DNA of 64,000 nt from Kutzneria chonburiensis (GCF_028622115.1 NZ_CP097263.1:1860001-1924000); one strand, 5' to 3'. Positions 39,870-49,229 are shown, counted from the stretch's first letter. Translations and numbers: made by a program. Notes: a model not told the origin generated them from the letters alone.

Positions 39870-41342
39870 ATGTCACAGAGACCGGCCCTCGCGCGTGTCC
39901 TGGGCACGCTCGTCGTCGCGGCCGCCACGCTGGCCGCCGAGTACGGCAGCGGCGTGAATCTCGTCCTGGTCAACGCACTTGGCACGCAGCCGCAGGTCAC
40001 CTACCTCGTCCCGGTGGCGCTGATCGTCGCCGGCGTGGTGCTCGGACCGGCGGTGCTGCTGTTCGCGCGCTTCGCGCAGGCGATGCCCCGCGCCGGCTCG
40101 GCCTACGTCTGGATGACCCGTACCGTCGGGCAGCGCACGGGTTTCGCGGCGAGCGCCCTCTATCTGGTCGGCGTGATCGGGTCCATCGGCTTCCAGAGCT
40201 ACGGCTTCGCCGTCTTCTTCGCGAGCCTGCTCGACGCCGTCGGCTGGCACGCGGGTGCGGTCGCCGCCGCCAGCAGCGTCGGGCACATCGTGTTGGGCGG
40301 TCTGCTGATCCTCGCGTTCACGATCGCGCAGCTGCGGGGCATCAGCTCGTTCGGCCGGATCATGGCCGTGATGCTGGGCATGGTGCTCGTCGTGGTGGTG
40401 CTGACCGTGGTGGTCTGCCTGGCCGGCGATCCCGGCGCCTACCTGCGGCACGCGGCAGACCTGCTCGGCCATCCGGTGCAGGCCCCGGCCGACAGCACGC
40501 CGACCCTGGGCGCGTTCGTCGGCGTGCTGGTGCTGTTCGTCTACTCCTACGGCGGCGTGAGCGCGGCCCCGTCGCTGGGCGGCGAGACCCGTGACGGCAA
40601 GTCGTTGTCCCGTGGGCTGGTTCGCGGCTGGCTGATCGCGATCCTGTTGTACGCCGCCGTCGCGTTCTCCGTGTTCCACGCTGTGCCTTGGTACGCCGTG
40701 CATCCGCTGGTCGCGAGCGGCCACCAGGACGCCGCGACGGTGCCCGGCATCATCGCCGTGCTCGCGCCGCGAGCCGTCACCGTCGTCTTCGATCTGTTCG
40801 TCATCGTGGTGGCCGGCAAGACCGTGGCGCCGCTGATGATCGACTGTTCCCGCATCATGTACGCCTGGAGCCGTGACGGGCTGCTGCCCGCCTCCTGCGC
40901 CCGCACCACCGACCGCCAGGTGCCGATCGTCCCGATCCTGGTGACCTCCGTGCTGGGCCTGCTGTTCGTGGTCGAGGAGGCCACAGCCGGGTTCCAGATC
41001 GGCGTCGCGCTGCGGTCGGTGACCTTCATGCTGGTCATCGCCATCGTCGGGCTGGGCTGGCTGCGGCTGCGAGCGCTGCCGGCCCGACGTCCGAGCTGGG
41101 CCACCGAGCTGGTCGGCCGGCGTGAGCTGCTGGTCGCGGCGCCGATCGCCGTCGCCGTCGCGGTGGCGTTGATGATCTCCGGCTTCGTCCAGCCGAACAC
41201 CCCTTTGCTGCTGCAGCCCGGTGTGCAAGCCCTGATCACACTGGCGATCGCCGCCGTGCTGTGGGTGCTGGCCGTGCGCCGGAACCAGGGCCGCCTCGGT
41301 GAGGACCAGGCGGCGAGCGAAATGGAGCGAATTTCCGGATGA
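39870..41342 (+). CDS. APC-family amino acid permease
   Basis: This 490-residue inner-membrane transporter of the amino acid-polyamine-organocation family has about 12 helices. Helix 1 has the broken-helix motif EYGSGVNLVLVN; RFAQAMPRAGSAYVWMTRT is the conserved APC segment after helix 2; YSYGGVSAAPSLGGET is in helix 6-7 region and SRIMYAWSRDGLLP in the cytoplasmic loop. The ATG at 39870 has GGAGGA upstream. Coupled to PhzF by an ATGA overlap. It probably takes up the amine substrate processed by the next two genes. Confidence 0.92.
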   Translation: MSQRPALARVLGTLVVAAATLAAEYGSGVNLVLVNALGTQPQVTYLVPVALIVAGVVLGPAVLLFARFAQAMPRAGSAYVWMTRTVGQRTGFAASALYLVGVIGSIGFQSYGFAVFFASLLDAVGWHAGAVAAASSVGHIVLGGLLILAFTIAQLRGISSFGRIMAVMLGMVLVVVVLTVVVCLAGDPGAYLRHAADLLGHPVQAPADSTPTLGAFVGVLVLFVYSYGGVSAAPSLGGETRDGKSLSRGLVRGWLIAILLYAAVAFSVFHAVPWYAVHPLVASGHQDAATVPGIIAVLAPRAVTVVFDLFVIVVAGKTVAPLMIDCSRIMYAWSRDGLLPASCARTTDRQVPIVPILVTSVLGLLFVVEEATAGFQIGVALRSVTFMLVIAIVGLGWLRLRALPARRPSWATELVGRRELLVAAPIAVAVAVALMISGFVQPNTPLLLQPGVQALITLAIAAVLWVLAVRRNQGRLGEDQAASEMERISG

Positions 41343-42172
41343 CCCCGCAGGTCCAGCTCGTCCACGTGTTCCCGGCCGGCCCCGGCGGCGGGAATCCGGC
41401 GCCCATCGTGGTCGACGCCGACGGCATGTCCGACGACGACATGCAAGCCGTCGCCCGGGAATACGGCCACGAGAGCGGCTTCGTGCTGGCCGACGAGCAC
41501 GGCTACGAGCTCCGGTTCTGGGTGCCCAACCACGAGATGTCGATGTGCGGGCACGCCACGGTCGGCGCGGTGTGGCTGCTCGGCCGGCTCGGGCGGTTGC
41601 CCGACGGTGAGGTGTCGCTGCGTACCCGCAGCGGCCCCGTCACCGCGCGGCGGATCGACGGCGGCGCGGAGATCACCCAGCCCCGGGGACGAATCGAGCC
41701 GGTGGCGGACGAGGCCGTGCCGGCCATCCTTGACGTCCTGGGAATCGGTCCGAGCGATCTCGCTGAGGCACCGGTTCGCAACGCCTGCACCAGTCGGGTG
41801 AAGACGCTCGTGCCGGTCGCGGACGTCGCCGTGCTCGACGGGCTGCGGCCGGATTTCGCCGGTGTGAAACGGGTATGCGACTCGGTGGGGTCCACCGGGC
41901 TGTATCCGTACGCGCCGTCCTCTCCGGCCGGCCAGGTGTTCGACGCGCGGCAGTTTCCGCGTTCCTCCGGCTATCCCGAGGACGCCGCCACCGGGATCGC
42001 CGCCGCCGCACTGGCCTTCGGCCTGGTGGACACCGGATCGGTCGACCCCGGCCGGCCGATCCGGATCCGACAGGGGCGGGCAATGGGCCGGCCGTCCGAG
42101 ATCACGGTCCGTTTTCGTTGGCAGGACACTGTGATCGACGGCGTTTGGCTCGGTGGAAAGGTGACCTCGTGA
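41339..42172 (+). CDS. PhzF-family isomerase/epimerase-like protein
   Basis: This 277-residue cytoplasmic enzyme has the diaminopimelate-epimerase-like fold. Catalytic-type Glu in EYGHESGFVL, substrate region ELRFWVPNHEMSMCGHATVG, and second-half motif YPEDAATGIAAAALAFGLV are all present. PhzF of phenazine synthesis isomerises a dihydro-hydroxyanthranilate; most relatives have unknown substrates. It overlaps the permease upstream and the RidA gene downstream (ATGA, GTGA), so the three are made together. Confidence 0.9.
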   Translation: MTPQVQLVHVFPAGPGGGNPAPIVVDADGMSDDDMQAVAREYGHESGFVLADEHGYELRFWVPNHEMSMCGHATVGAVWLLGRLGRLPDGEVSLRTRSGPVTARRIDGGAEITQPRGRIEPVADEAVPAILDVLGIGPSDLAEAPVRNACTSRVKTLVPVADVAVLDGLRPDFAGVKRVCDSVGSTGLYPYAPSSPAGQVFDARQFPRSSGYPEDAATGIAAAALAFGLVDTGSVDPGRPIRIRQGRAMGRPSEITVRFRWQDTVIDGVWLGGKVTS

Positions 42173-42624
42173 TCATCGAACAGCGCATCGCCGAACTCGG
42201 CTTCGCCCTGCCGCCGTCTCCCGCGCCGCGCGGCGTCTATGAGCCGGTCGTGGTGCACGGCACCGTGGCCTACGTCAGCGGCCAACTGTCCCGTGTGGAC
42301 GATACGGTCATGCGCGGCCCCGCGGAAATGCCGTCCCGGCTGACCACTTCCGCCGCCCAGGCCTGCGTCTTGCGGGCGCTGAGTGCGCTGCGGCACTCCC
42401 TCGGCGATCTGGACCGGGTGAGCCGGATTCTCTTCCTACGCGGATTTGTCAACGCCCGCAGCGATTTCCAGGATCACTCGGCCGTACTCGACCCGGCGTC
42501 GACCCTGCTGCTGGACATCTTCGGCGATGCCGGCCGCCATGCCCGCTCCGCCATCGGCGTCGCCAGCCTGCCGAGCGGCGGCCTGCTGGAGGTCGAGCTG
42601 ACGGTGGCACTGACCGACCTTTGA
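42169..42624 (+). CDS. RidA (YjgF/YER057c/UK114)-family protein
   Basis: This 151-residue small cytoplasmic protein is of the longer RidA type. Family motifs: VVVHGTVAYVSGQLSRVD, ALRHSLGDLDRVSRILFLRGFV, HARSAIGVASLPSGGLLEVELT (Arg and Glu of the active site region). RidA proteins hydrolyse reactive enamine/imine intermediates from amino acid breakdown. The GTG at 42169 overlaps the PhzF stop. The setting suggests that imine by-products are made in this pathway. Confidence 0.9.
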   Translation: MIIEQRIAELGFALPPSPAPRGVYEPVVVHGTVAYVSGQLSRVDDTVMRGPAEMPSRLTTSAAQACVLRALSALRHSLGDLDRVSRILFLRGFVNARSDFQDHSAVLDPASTLLLDIFGDAGRHARSAIGVASLPSGGLLEVELTVALTDL

Positions 42625-42696
42625 CGGCTGTTGTGCGACGGCCACTACTCCTAGCGTCGCCTTCGTCACGGCTCGGATCCGTACGAAGGAGATCGG

Positions 42697-44886
42697 ATGC
42701 TTCGGTTAGCAGCGGCCGTCGCGCTCGTCGCCACGATGGTCGTGCCCTCGGCCCATCCCATGGACGACGACGATGACGGCGGCCCGGCGGCCCCGGCGGA
42801 CTACAGCTACGTGCAGAAAACGGTGCCGGGCCAGACCCTTCCCCGGCACGCCTACGACATCGCCGCAGCTCAGGCCGGCCGCCTGCCGAAGGTTGGCGGC
42901 ACCTGGCAGTCGCTCGGCCCGACGAACATCGGCGGCCGTGTGGTCGGCATCGCCATGGACCCGACGACCACCGACGCGCTGTATGCGGCGTCAGCCAGCG
43001 GCGGCCTCTGGCGGTCGACGGACGCGGGCCGGACCTTCACCGCCGCCTGGCCGCAGGATGCGACGCAGGCGATGGGGGCCGTCGCGACGGCCCCCGACGG
43101 CACGGTCTTCGTCGGTACCGGCGAACCCAATCCGGGCGGCGGCAGCGTCACCTACGAGGGCACCGGCGTCTACCGCTCCACCGATCACGGCGCGACCTGG
43201 CGGCCGGTCGGCCTGCCCGACTCCGGCACCATCGGCGCGATCGCCATCGACCCGGCCAACCCGCAGCGGATCCTGGTCGCGGCCAACGGATCGCTGTACA
43301 CGGCCGGCGGGGATCGCGGCGTCTACCTCAGTTCCGACGGCGGCAACTCCTGGCACAGGGTGCTCGACGTGCCCAACACGTTCACCGGGGCGGTCGACGT
43401 CCAGTTCGATCCGGCCGACCCGCACCGTGTCTACGCCGCGCTCTGGGATCACCGACGCCAGCCCGACCAGCGGGTCTACGGCGGTGTCGGTTCCGGCCTG
43501 TACCGCTCGACCGACAGCGGGGCCACGTGGCAGCAGCTTGGTGGCGGGCTGCCGGCCACCGGACCCGACGTCGGCCGGTACGGCTTCGGCATCTCCGCGT
43601 CCCAGCCGGGACGGGTGTACGCCATCGTCGGCACGGCCGCCGGCGCCTACGGCAGCGCCTACACCTCGGCCGACGCCGGCACCACCTGGATGCGTCTGCC
43701 CGACGACCCCGAGCTCGTCGACTCGCAGTCCAGCTACAGCTGGTGGTTCGGCAAGGTCTGGGTGGATCCGCGCGACGCCAACCACGTCCAGCTGGCCGGC
43801 GTGCCCCTGCTGACTTCGCACGACGCCGGCAAGACCTGGACTCCCAACGACTCCGTGCACTCCGACCAGCACGTCATCGTCTGGGATCCGCGCCATCCCA
43901 AGCGCGTGTACCTCGGCAACGACGGCGGCGTCTACCGCTCCGACAGCAACGGCGACAGCGGCTGGACGCACGCCGTCAGCGAGCCGTTCACGCAGCTCTA
44001 CAGCGTGGCGATCACGGCGGCCGACACCTCGCGGATCTCCGGTGGCGCGCAGGACAACGGATCCCTGCGGTCGTGGGGCGGGACGCGGTTCAACGAGTAC
44101 TTCGGCGGTGACGGCCAGGAGAACCTGATCAACCCGGCCAACGACAACATCGTCTTCGCCTGCCTCCAGTACGGCGCGTGCGCGCGGTCGACCAACGGCG
44201 GCACGTCGATGACCGAGTTCACCACCACCGCCGACCGCCGCAACTGGTTCACGCCGGTCCAGTTCGACCCCACCAACCCGAAAGTCATGTACTACGGCGG
44301 AAACCGGCTCAACCGGTCGACCGACGGCGGTGTCACCTGGACCGCGATCAGCCCCGACCTGACCGGCGGCCCCGGCAAGGACGACTACCCGTTCGGCACC
44401 ATCACCACCGTCGCCGCGGCCGGCGACCAGCACACCGTCTGGGTCGGCACCGACGACGGACGGGTCTGGGTCACGCACGATCTCGGCACCACGTGGACCA
44501 ACGTGCTCACCGGTCAGCCTTGGGTGACGCGGGTCGTCGTCGATCCGCAGAACCCGGACTCGGCCTACGTCACGCTGTCCGGCTACCGCTCGGGTTCGCG
44601 GCAGCCGCATGTGTTGCACACCAGCGACAACGGCAGCCACTGGACGGACCTGTCCGGAAATCTGCCGCAGGCGCCGGTGAACACGCTCGTCATCGGCGCG
44701 GGAGGCCTCCTCTACGCCGGCACCGACCAGGGCGTCTTCGTCGGCACGGCCGGATCCGCCCAGTGGGCCCGGTTGGGCCAGAATCTGCCGCTGGTGCCGG
44801 TCGACGACATCGCCTACGACCCGTCGCACCATCGACTCGTGATCGCCACGTTCGGGCGCGGCTTCTACTCGCTCACCGTCGCCTGA
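42697..44886 (+). CDS. Secreted BNR/sortilin-type beta-propeller protein (GH74-like)
   Basis: This 729-residue exported protein has a short signal peptide (LRLAAAVALVATMVVPSA) and then an acidic Asp run (MDDDDDGGP). From ~residue 70 it has at least eight blades with Asp-box/BNR motifs: STDAGRTFTA, STDHGATWRP, SSDGGNSWHR, STDSGATWQQ, SADAGTTWMR, SHDAGKTWTP, STDGGVTWTA and THDLGTTWTN. This is the fold of sortilin Vps10 domains and GH74 xyloglucanases. Catalytic Asp pairs of GH74 cannot be assigned by eye, so enzyme activity is unproven. AAGGAG lies upstream of the ATG. Confidence 0.82.
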   Translation: MLRLAAAVALVATMVVPSAHPMDDDDDGGPAAPADYSYVQKTVPGQTLPRHAYDIAAAQAGRLPKVGGTWQSLGPTNIGGRVVGIAMDPTTTDALYAASASGGLWRSTDAGRTFTAAWPQDATQAMGAVATAPDGTVFVGTGEPNPGGGSVTYEGTGVYRSTDHGATWRPVGLPDSGTIGAIAIDPANPQRILVAANGSLYTAGGDRGVYLSSDGGNSWHRVLDVPNTFTGAVDVQFDPADPHRVYAALWDHRRQPDQRVYGGVGSGLYRSTDSGATWQQLGGGLPATGPDVGRYGFGISASQPGRVYAIVGTAAGAYGSAYTSADAGTTWMRLPDDPELVDSQSSYSWWFGKVWVDPRDANHVQLAGVPLLTSHDAGKTWTPNDSVHSDQHVIVWDPRHPKRVYLGNDGGVYRSDSNGDSGWTHAVSEPFTQLYSVAITAADTSRISGGAQDNGSLRSWGGTRFNEYFGGDGQENLINPANDNIVFACLQYGACARSTNGGTSMTEFTTTADRRNWFTPVQFDPTNPKVMYYGGNRLNRSTDGGVTWTAISPDLTGGPGKDDYPFGTITTVAAAGDQHTVWVGTDDGRVWVTHDLGTTWTNVLTGQPWVTRVVVDPQNPDSAYVTLSGYRSGSRQPHVLHTSDNGSHWTDLSGNLPQAPVNTLVIGAGGLLYAGTDQGVFVGTAGSAQWARLGQNLPLVPVDDIAYDPSHHRLVIATFGRGFYSLTVA

Positions 44887-47800
44887 CCGCCGATGCCGGC
44901 GGCCTGAGCGGGGTCGCCGGCACGGGCGTCGTAGCGGCAGTGGGTGCCGGTGCGCACGGCGGCGTCGAGGGTGGCGCCGAGTTCGGGCGCCTGGTCGGCG
45001 ATGCGGCGGATCGCCGTGCGGATGGCCCGGGTGACGTTGACCCGGGCCCGCTCGGCGTCCGACCCCAAGCGGCGGGGCCGGCCGCCGAGACCGACCGCGG
45101 CGGCCAGTTCACGGACCAGGAAGTCGCGCTCGACCTCGAGACCGGCCTTGCGCTCCGTGTCGTGCCAAGCGGCGGCCTGATCGATCTCCTCGTCCAGGTC
45201 GTGCAGCCGGCGGCGATAGGCGGCGCGGGCGGTGGCGTCGAGCACGACGTCCGCTGTCTGTCCGATGTGGACGTCCACATCGGACACAGACTCCGTATTG
45301 CCCGGGGTGGTGGCCAGCTGCTCGGCCGCGATGTCCTGGCCGGGGTTGCGGACCAGCTCGGCGAGATGGGCCAGCCCGCGGCTGCGGGGGAGCCGCACGA
45401 CGACATCACCCTGCCGTACGGTCCAGACATCACCCTCGCGCGCCATGGAGATCGAGGCGGTGACGACCGGACCGGTCAGGAGTGCGTCAAGGCGGTGCAC
45501 CCGGGCCAGCCGTTCGCCCTCCTCGGCCAGCGACCGCGCCTTGGTCCTTTCCCCTTGGCGGCTGAGGAAGCGGGCGAACTCCAAGCAGGACAAGGCAAGC
45601 CAGGCCGGCGTGCCGGCCGCGCGATGAGCGGCGACGGCGGCCTCGAAGTGCTCCCGGGCTTCGTCGTCACGGCCGGTCAGCGCGGTTACCTGCGCCAGAC
45701 TCAGCTCAACCGACCCCAGGCAGCTGACGGCGCCAGCGGGGACAGCGAACCGGCCGGCGAACGGCGTGAGAGCCGCGCGAAGCACGGCCGCGGCGTCTCG
45801 ATCCTCGAGCGCGGCGCAACCACCGGCCAGCAGACAGAGCGTCCACACGTAGACCATGTCATGCGGCAGATCGGGCAGCTCGGCCACCATCCGCGCGAAA
45901 CGCGCACGGGCGTCTTCGTGCTCGCCGCGCTCGATCAGGATGAGCACCAAGGCGGCCTCGTGGGCGGCGCGGAGCCGGGAGTGCTCGACCAGGTCGACCA
46001 GCATGCGCTCCATGTGCTCGGCGTCGTCCGCGTCCAGGCCGCCGAACCGCCACACCGAGAACAGTTGGCCCCAGTACACGGCGTCGGCATCGGGCAGCCC
46101 GCAGCGTTGGGCGAGTTCCCACGCCTCCCGAGCCAGGTCGCGCGCGTCGGCCAGCCGTCCGTGCAGCGCGCCTAGGGTTGACCGCCGGGACAGCGCCAGA
46201 TGCAGGACCGTGGGCCGGCGCAGGTCAGCGGCGAGGCGGTCCAACTCGGCGAGCACGGCGTCGGCCTGGTCGAGGTCGCCGCATTCCAGCGTGAACACCA
46301 GCCGCCACATCTCGCCGTCGAGCGTCAGGGCGGAATCGCCGGCGGCTCGGCCCAGCTCGGCGATCCGAGCTCCGGCCGCCAGCGCTTGGACGGGATCGTG
46401 CGCACCCCACGCGACGTAGAGCTGCGCGGACAGGGCGATCGCCAACGTCGCCGGGGCGCCGCAGGATTCGGCCACCGACACCGCCGACCGCGCGTGGCCG
46501 GCCGCGGTCGGCCGGTCGGCGTGGATCGAGGCGACCGCGAGCCGGGCCAACACCCGGCCCCGGGTCGGCGTCGCGGCCCCGGCCCAGGCCAGGTCCGCTC
46601 GCCGGAGCAGGTTGATGACGTCCTCGTCCACCGTGTTGAAGTCAAGGTGTTCGGCGCGCAGCAGCGCGGCCGCGCTGTACCGCTCGGGATCGTCCAGGCT
46701 CGCGGCCAGCTCCACCGCGTGGTCGGCTTCGCGGCGAGCCTCGGCCAGCCGGCCGGACCGCTGCAACGCCGAGGCCAGGGCGAGCAGCAGATCGACCCGG
46801 TCCGTCGTGGTGTCCGCTGTGGACCGTCCCACTGCGACGATCGCCTGGCGGTAGTGCGCGACCGCGTCCTCGTAGGCCAGCGCCGCGACGGCCTCGTCCC
46901 CGGCCTGGCCGGCGTAGTGCAAGGCCTCCACCTGCCCGCCCACCGGCCAGGCCGCCAGGAAATGCCGGGCCAGGGTCGGGGTCGCCACGTGCGGATCGGC
47001 GGCCAGCGCCTGCCCGACGGCGAGGTGCAGCGCCGCCCGGCCGGTGCTCTTCTGGTCGTCGTAAAGGACGTCCCTGACCAGGGAGTGCGTGAACACGTAG
47101 CGGTCCGGTCCGGCCGGATCCCGGCCGAGCAGGTCGGCCCGGACGGCCTCGTCGAACGCCCGGCGGACAGCGTCGGGCGGCTCGCCGAGCACGCCGGCCA
47201 CCAGGCCGACGCGGATCTCCCCGCCGAGCACCGCGGCCGCGTCGAGCGCCGCCGTCACACCACCGGCGACCCGCTCGGCCCGGCGGCGGATCGCCTGCCG
47301 CAAGCCGGCCGGAATGTCCGTGCCCGCCGGCGAATCGCGGTCGAGCTGGCGCAGCACGTGCATGACGAACAACGGATTGCCCTGCGTCCGGTCGAGCACC
47401 TGGTCGACCAGCTCGGCCGGCGCACCGGCCATCAGGGCCTCGACCTCCGGCCGGGCGAACGGCCGCGGCGCCAGCTCCGCGCCGTGCTCGGCCAGCCGCT
47501 CCACCACCGCCGACAACTCCGGATCGAGGCGGACCTCCGCGTCACGGTAGGTCGCGACCAGCAGCAGGCGGGTGTGCCGGCAGTGCCGGGCGACGAACTC
47601 CAGCATCAGGGCGCTGGCGCAGCCGGCCGCGTGCAGGTCCTCCAGCACGACCACCACGGGCGCGGCGTCCGCGATCGAGTCCAGCACCAGCGTGACCGCT
47701 TCGTACAAGGAGAACCGGTCGGAGCTCGCGACCTCGCCGGCGCCCGGCCACAGCGGCGACAGCGCCGCCCCGAACCCGTCGATCGCCGGCCCGGCGCCGG

Positions 47801-48071
47801 CGGCCGCCGCCCGGCGCATGACCTGCACCCACGGCCAGTACGTCGGCGCGCCGCCCTCGTCCCAGCCGGCGCCGACCAGCACCGCAACGCCCTGACCTCG
47901 GATCTCGTCGCAGAAGGCCTCGACCAGCGTGCTCTTGCCGATGCCGGCCTCGCCGCGGACCAGAACCAGCTCGCCCGCCCCGGCGCGCACCCGGGCGAGC
48001 GCGGACCGCAGCGCCGCGAGTTCGCCCTCGCGGCCGACCACAACCCTGGGAACAGCCGATCCGTGGTCCAT
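44865..48071 (-). CDS. Giant AAA-ATPase/TPR regulator without LuxR HTH
   Basis: This 1068-residue cytoplasmic STAND-type protein has the Walker A motif GEAGIGKSTLVEAF (~residues 38-52), Walker B-like VVVVLEDLHAAG, sensor region LLLVATYRD, then long TPR-like helical repeats (~400-850). The C-terminus (~870-1068) carries VRLPRSRGLAHLAELVRNPG, a coiled region around RRLHDLDEEIDQAA, and RARVNVTRAIRTAIRRIAD. A LuxR HTH, usual in LAL regulators, is absent; the last part may bind DNA or a partner. It overlaps the end of the propeller gene by 22 bp. A divergent inverted repeat lies just upstream. Confidence 0.85.
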   Translation of the reverse strand: MDHGSAVPRVVVGREGELAALRSALARVRAGAGELVLVRGEAGIGKSTLVEAFCDEIRGQGVAVLVGAGWDEGGAPTYWPWVQVMRRAAAAGAGPAIDGFGAALSPLWPGAGEVASSDRFSLYEAVTLVLDSIADAAPVVVVLEDLHAAGCASALMLEFVARHCRHTRLLLVATYRDAEVRLDPELSAVVERLAEHGAELAPRPFARPEVEALMAGAPAELVDQVLDRTQGNPLFVMHVLRQLDRDSPAGTDIPAGLRQAIRRRAERVAGGVTAALDAAAVLGGEIRVGLVAGVLGEPPDAVRRAFDEAVRADLLGRDPAGPDRYVFTHSLVRDVLYDDQKSTGRAALHLAVGQALAADPHVATPTLARHFLAAWPVGGQVEALHYAGQAGDEAVAALAYEDAVAHYRQAIVAVGRSTADTTTDRVDLLLALASALQRSGRLAEARREADHAVELAASLDDPERYSAAALLRAEHLDFNTVDEDVINLLRRADLAWAGAATPTRGRVLARLAVASIHADRPTAAGHARSAVSVAESCGAPATLAIALSAQLYVAWGAHDPVQALAAGARIAELGRAAGDSALTLDGEMWRLVFTLECGDLDQADAVLAELDRLAADLRRPTVLHLALSRRSTLGALHGRLADARDLAREAWELAQRCGLPDADAVYWGQLFSVWRFGGLDADDAEHMERMLVDLVEHSRLRAAHEAALVLILIERGEHEDARARFARMVAELPDLPHDMVYVWTLCLLAGGCAALEDRDAAAVLRAALTPFAGRFAVPAGAVSCLGSVELSLAQVTALTGRDDEAREHFEAAVAAHRAAGTPAWLALSCLEFARFLSRQGERTKARSLAEEGERLARVHRLDALLTGPVVTASISMAREGDVWTVRQGDVVVRLPRSRGLAHLAELVRNPGQDIAAEQLATTPGNTESVSDVDVHIGQTADVVLDATARAAYRRRLHDLDEEIDQAAAWHDTERKAGLEVERDFLVRELAAAVGLGGRPRRLGSDAERARVNVTRAIRTAIRRIADQAPELGATLDAAVRTGTHCRYDARAGDPAQAAGIGGQATVSE
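45259..45286. repeat. 28-bp perfect palindrome inside the AAA-regulator gene
   Basis: A perfect palindrome of 14-bp half-sites (TGTCCGATGTGGAC and its complement, no spacer) lies in the region coding SVSDVDVHIGQTAD. A match this long inside a coding sequence is unexpected. It could be a protein site or an RNA hairpin. Confidence 0.7.
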
Positions 48072-48086
48072 CCGTGCCCGCCGATC

Positions 48087-48111
48087 CGGTGTTCATTCGC
48101 GATGAACACCG
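48087..48111. promoter_or_regulatory. Inverted repeat between the AAA regulator and the methyltransferase
   Basis: CGGTGTTCAT (48087-48096) and ATGAACACCG (48102-48111) are exact complements separated by TCGCG. The site lies 16 bp upstream of the regulator ATG and 63 bp before the methyltransferase ATG, in the 102-bp divergent gap. Probable operator for one or both genes. Confidence 0.65.
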
Positions 48112-48173
48112 CGTGCATTCTAAAGTCACGCCTTCCTGTCGAGCGTGAATCCACTCATCGACAGGAGAAAGCC

Positions 48174-49229
48174 ATGGACGAGCAGCAGGCAGCCGAGTTC
48201 ACCGGACGCGTGCTCACCGACACCGCCGCCGCCGCGACCACCGTGCTGGCCGCGTTCGGCGACCGCCTCGGCCTGTTCAAGGACCTGGCCGCCCAGGGTC
48301 CGGCCACCAGCGCCCAACTCGCCGGCCGCACCGGCCTCAACGAGCGGTACGTGCGGGAGTGGCTCGGCGGTATGTACGCCGCCGGCTACCTCACGTACCA
48401 GGAGTCCGACCAGCGCTACACCCTGCCGGCCGAGCACGTGCCCACCCTCGCCACCGAGCCCGGGCCGGCCTTCTTCGGCGGCGTGCACCAGGAGCTGCTC
48501 GGCGCCGTGCAGCGTTACGACCAGGTGTTGGCCGCCTTCCGCGTCGGCGGCGGCGTGCACGCCGAGCACCTGCACCCCGACGTCGCCGCCGGCACCAGCC
48601 GGTTCACCGCCCAGTGGCACCGCAACCTGCTCGTGCAGGACTGGCTGCCTCGGGTTCCCGAGACCGCGGCCAAGCTCCGCGCCGGCGGCCACGTCGCCGA
48701 CGTCGGCTGCGGCGCCGGCCTCGCCGTCACCACGCTCGCCGAGGCCTTCCCTTCCGCCACCTTCGTCGGCTACGACGTCTCACCCGCCGCCGTCGAAGCC
48801 GCCCGTCACCACGCCAAGCAGGCCGGCATCGAGGACCGGGTCCGCTTCGAGGTCCGTGACGCCGCCGCCGGCCTACCCGAGCACTTCGACGTCGTCACCA
48901 CCTTCGACGTCGTCCACGACGCCGTCGACCCCCTCGGCCTGCTCCGCTCCATCCGTGAGGGCCTGCGCCCCGGTGGCCGCTACCTCTGCCTGGACATCAA
49001 CTGCTCCGCCGACCCCGCCGAGAACGCCGGCCCCATCGCCTCCCTGCTCTACGGCTTCAGCCTGCTCTACTGCATGACCACCTCGTTGGCCGAGGACGGC
49101 GCCGGTCTCGGCACCCTCGGCCTGCCCGAGCCCGCCCTTCGCGACCTCGCCACCCGTGCCGGCTTCTCCGCCGTCGACCGCGTCGCCATGGACAACCCCT
49201 TCAACTCCCTCTACGAACTGACTCGGTGA
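48174..49229 (+). CDS. Class I SAM methyltransferase with N-terminal winged helix
   Basis: This 351-residue cytoplasmic enzyme has a winged-helix dimerisation domain (~10-90: TSAQLAGRTGLNERYVREWL) and a Rossmann SAM domain: motif I HVADVGCGAGLAVTTLAEAF, acidic residue in FVGYDVSPAAVEAA, motif for substrate side TTFDVVHDAVDPLGLL and RPGGRYLCLDIN. The architecture is that of small-molecule O- or N-methyltransferases. The ATG at 48174 follows ACAGGAG. It is divergent from the AAA regulator. Third positions are strongly C-ending. Confidence 0.9.
   Translation: MDEQQAAEFTGRVLTDTAAAATTVLAAFGDRLGLFKDLAAQGPATSAQLAGRTGLNERYVREWLGGMYAAGYLTYQESDQRYTLPAEHVPTLATEPGPAFFGGVHQELLGAVQRYDQVLAAFRVGGGVHAEHLHPDVAAGTSRFTAQWHRNLLVQDWLPRVPETAAKLRAGGHVADVGCGAGLAVTTLAEAFPSATFVGYDVSPAAVEAARHHAKQAGIEDRVRFEVRDAAAGLPEHFDVVTTFDVVHDAVDPLGLLRSIREGLRPGGRYLCLDINCSADPAENAGPIASLLYGFSLLYCMTTSLAEDGAGLGTLGLPEPALRDLATRAGFSAVDRVAMDNPFNSLYELTR

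Noticed and set aside
45259-45286. Palindrome as the end of a mobile element
   Set aside because: The reading frame of the regulator continues through it without disruption and no transposase or target duplication is present.
46200-48173. Long in-frame extension upstream of the methyltransferase start
   Set aside because: It runs antisense through the AAA regulator; ATG 48174 has a good ribosome site and the family start.
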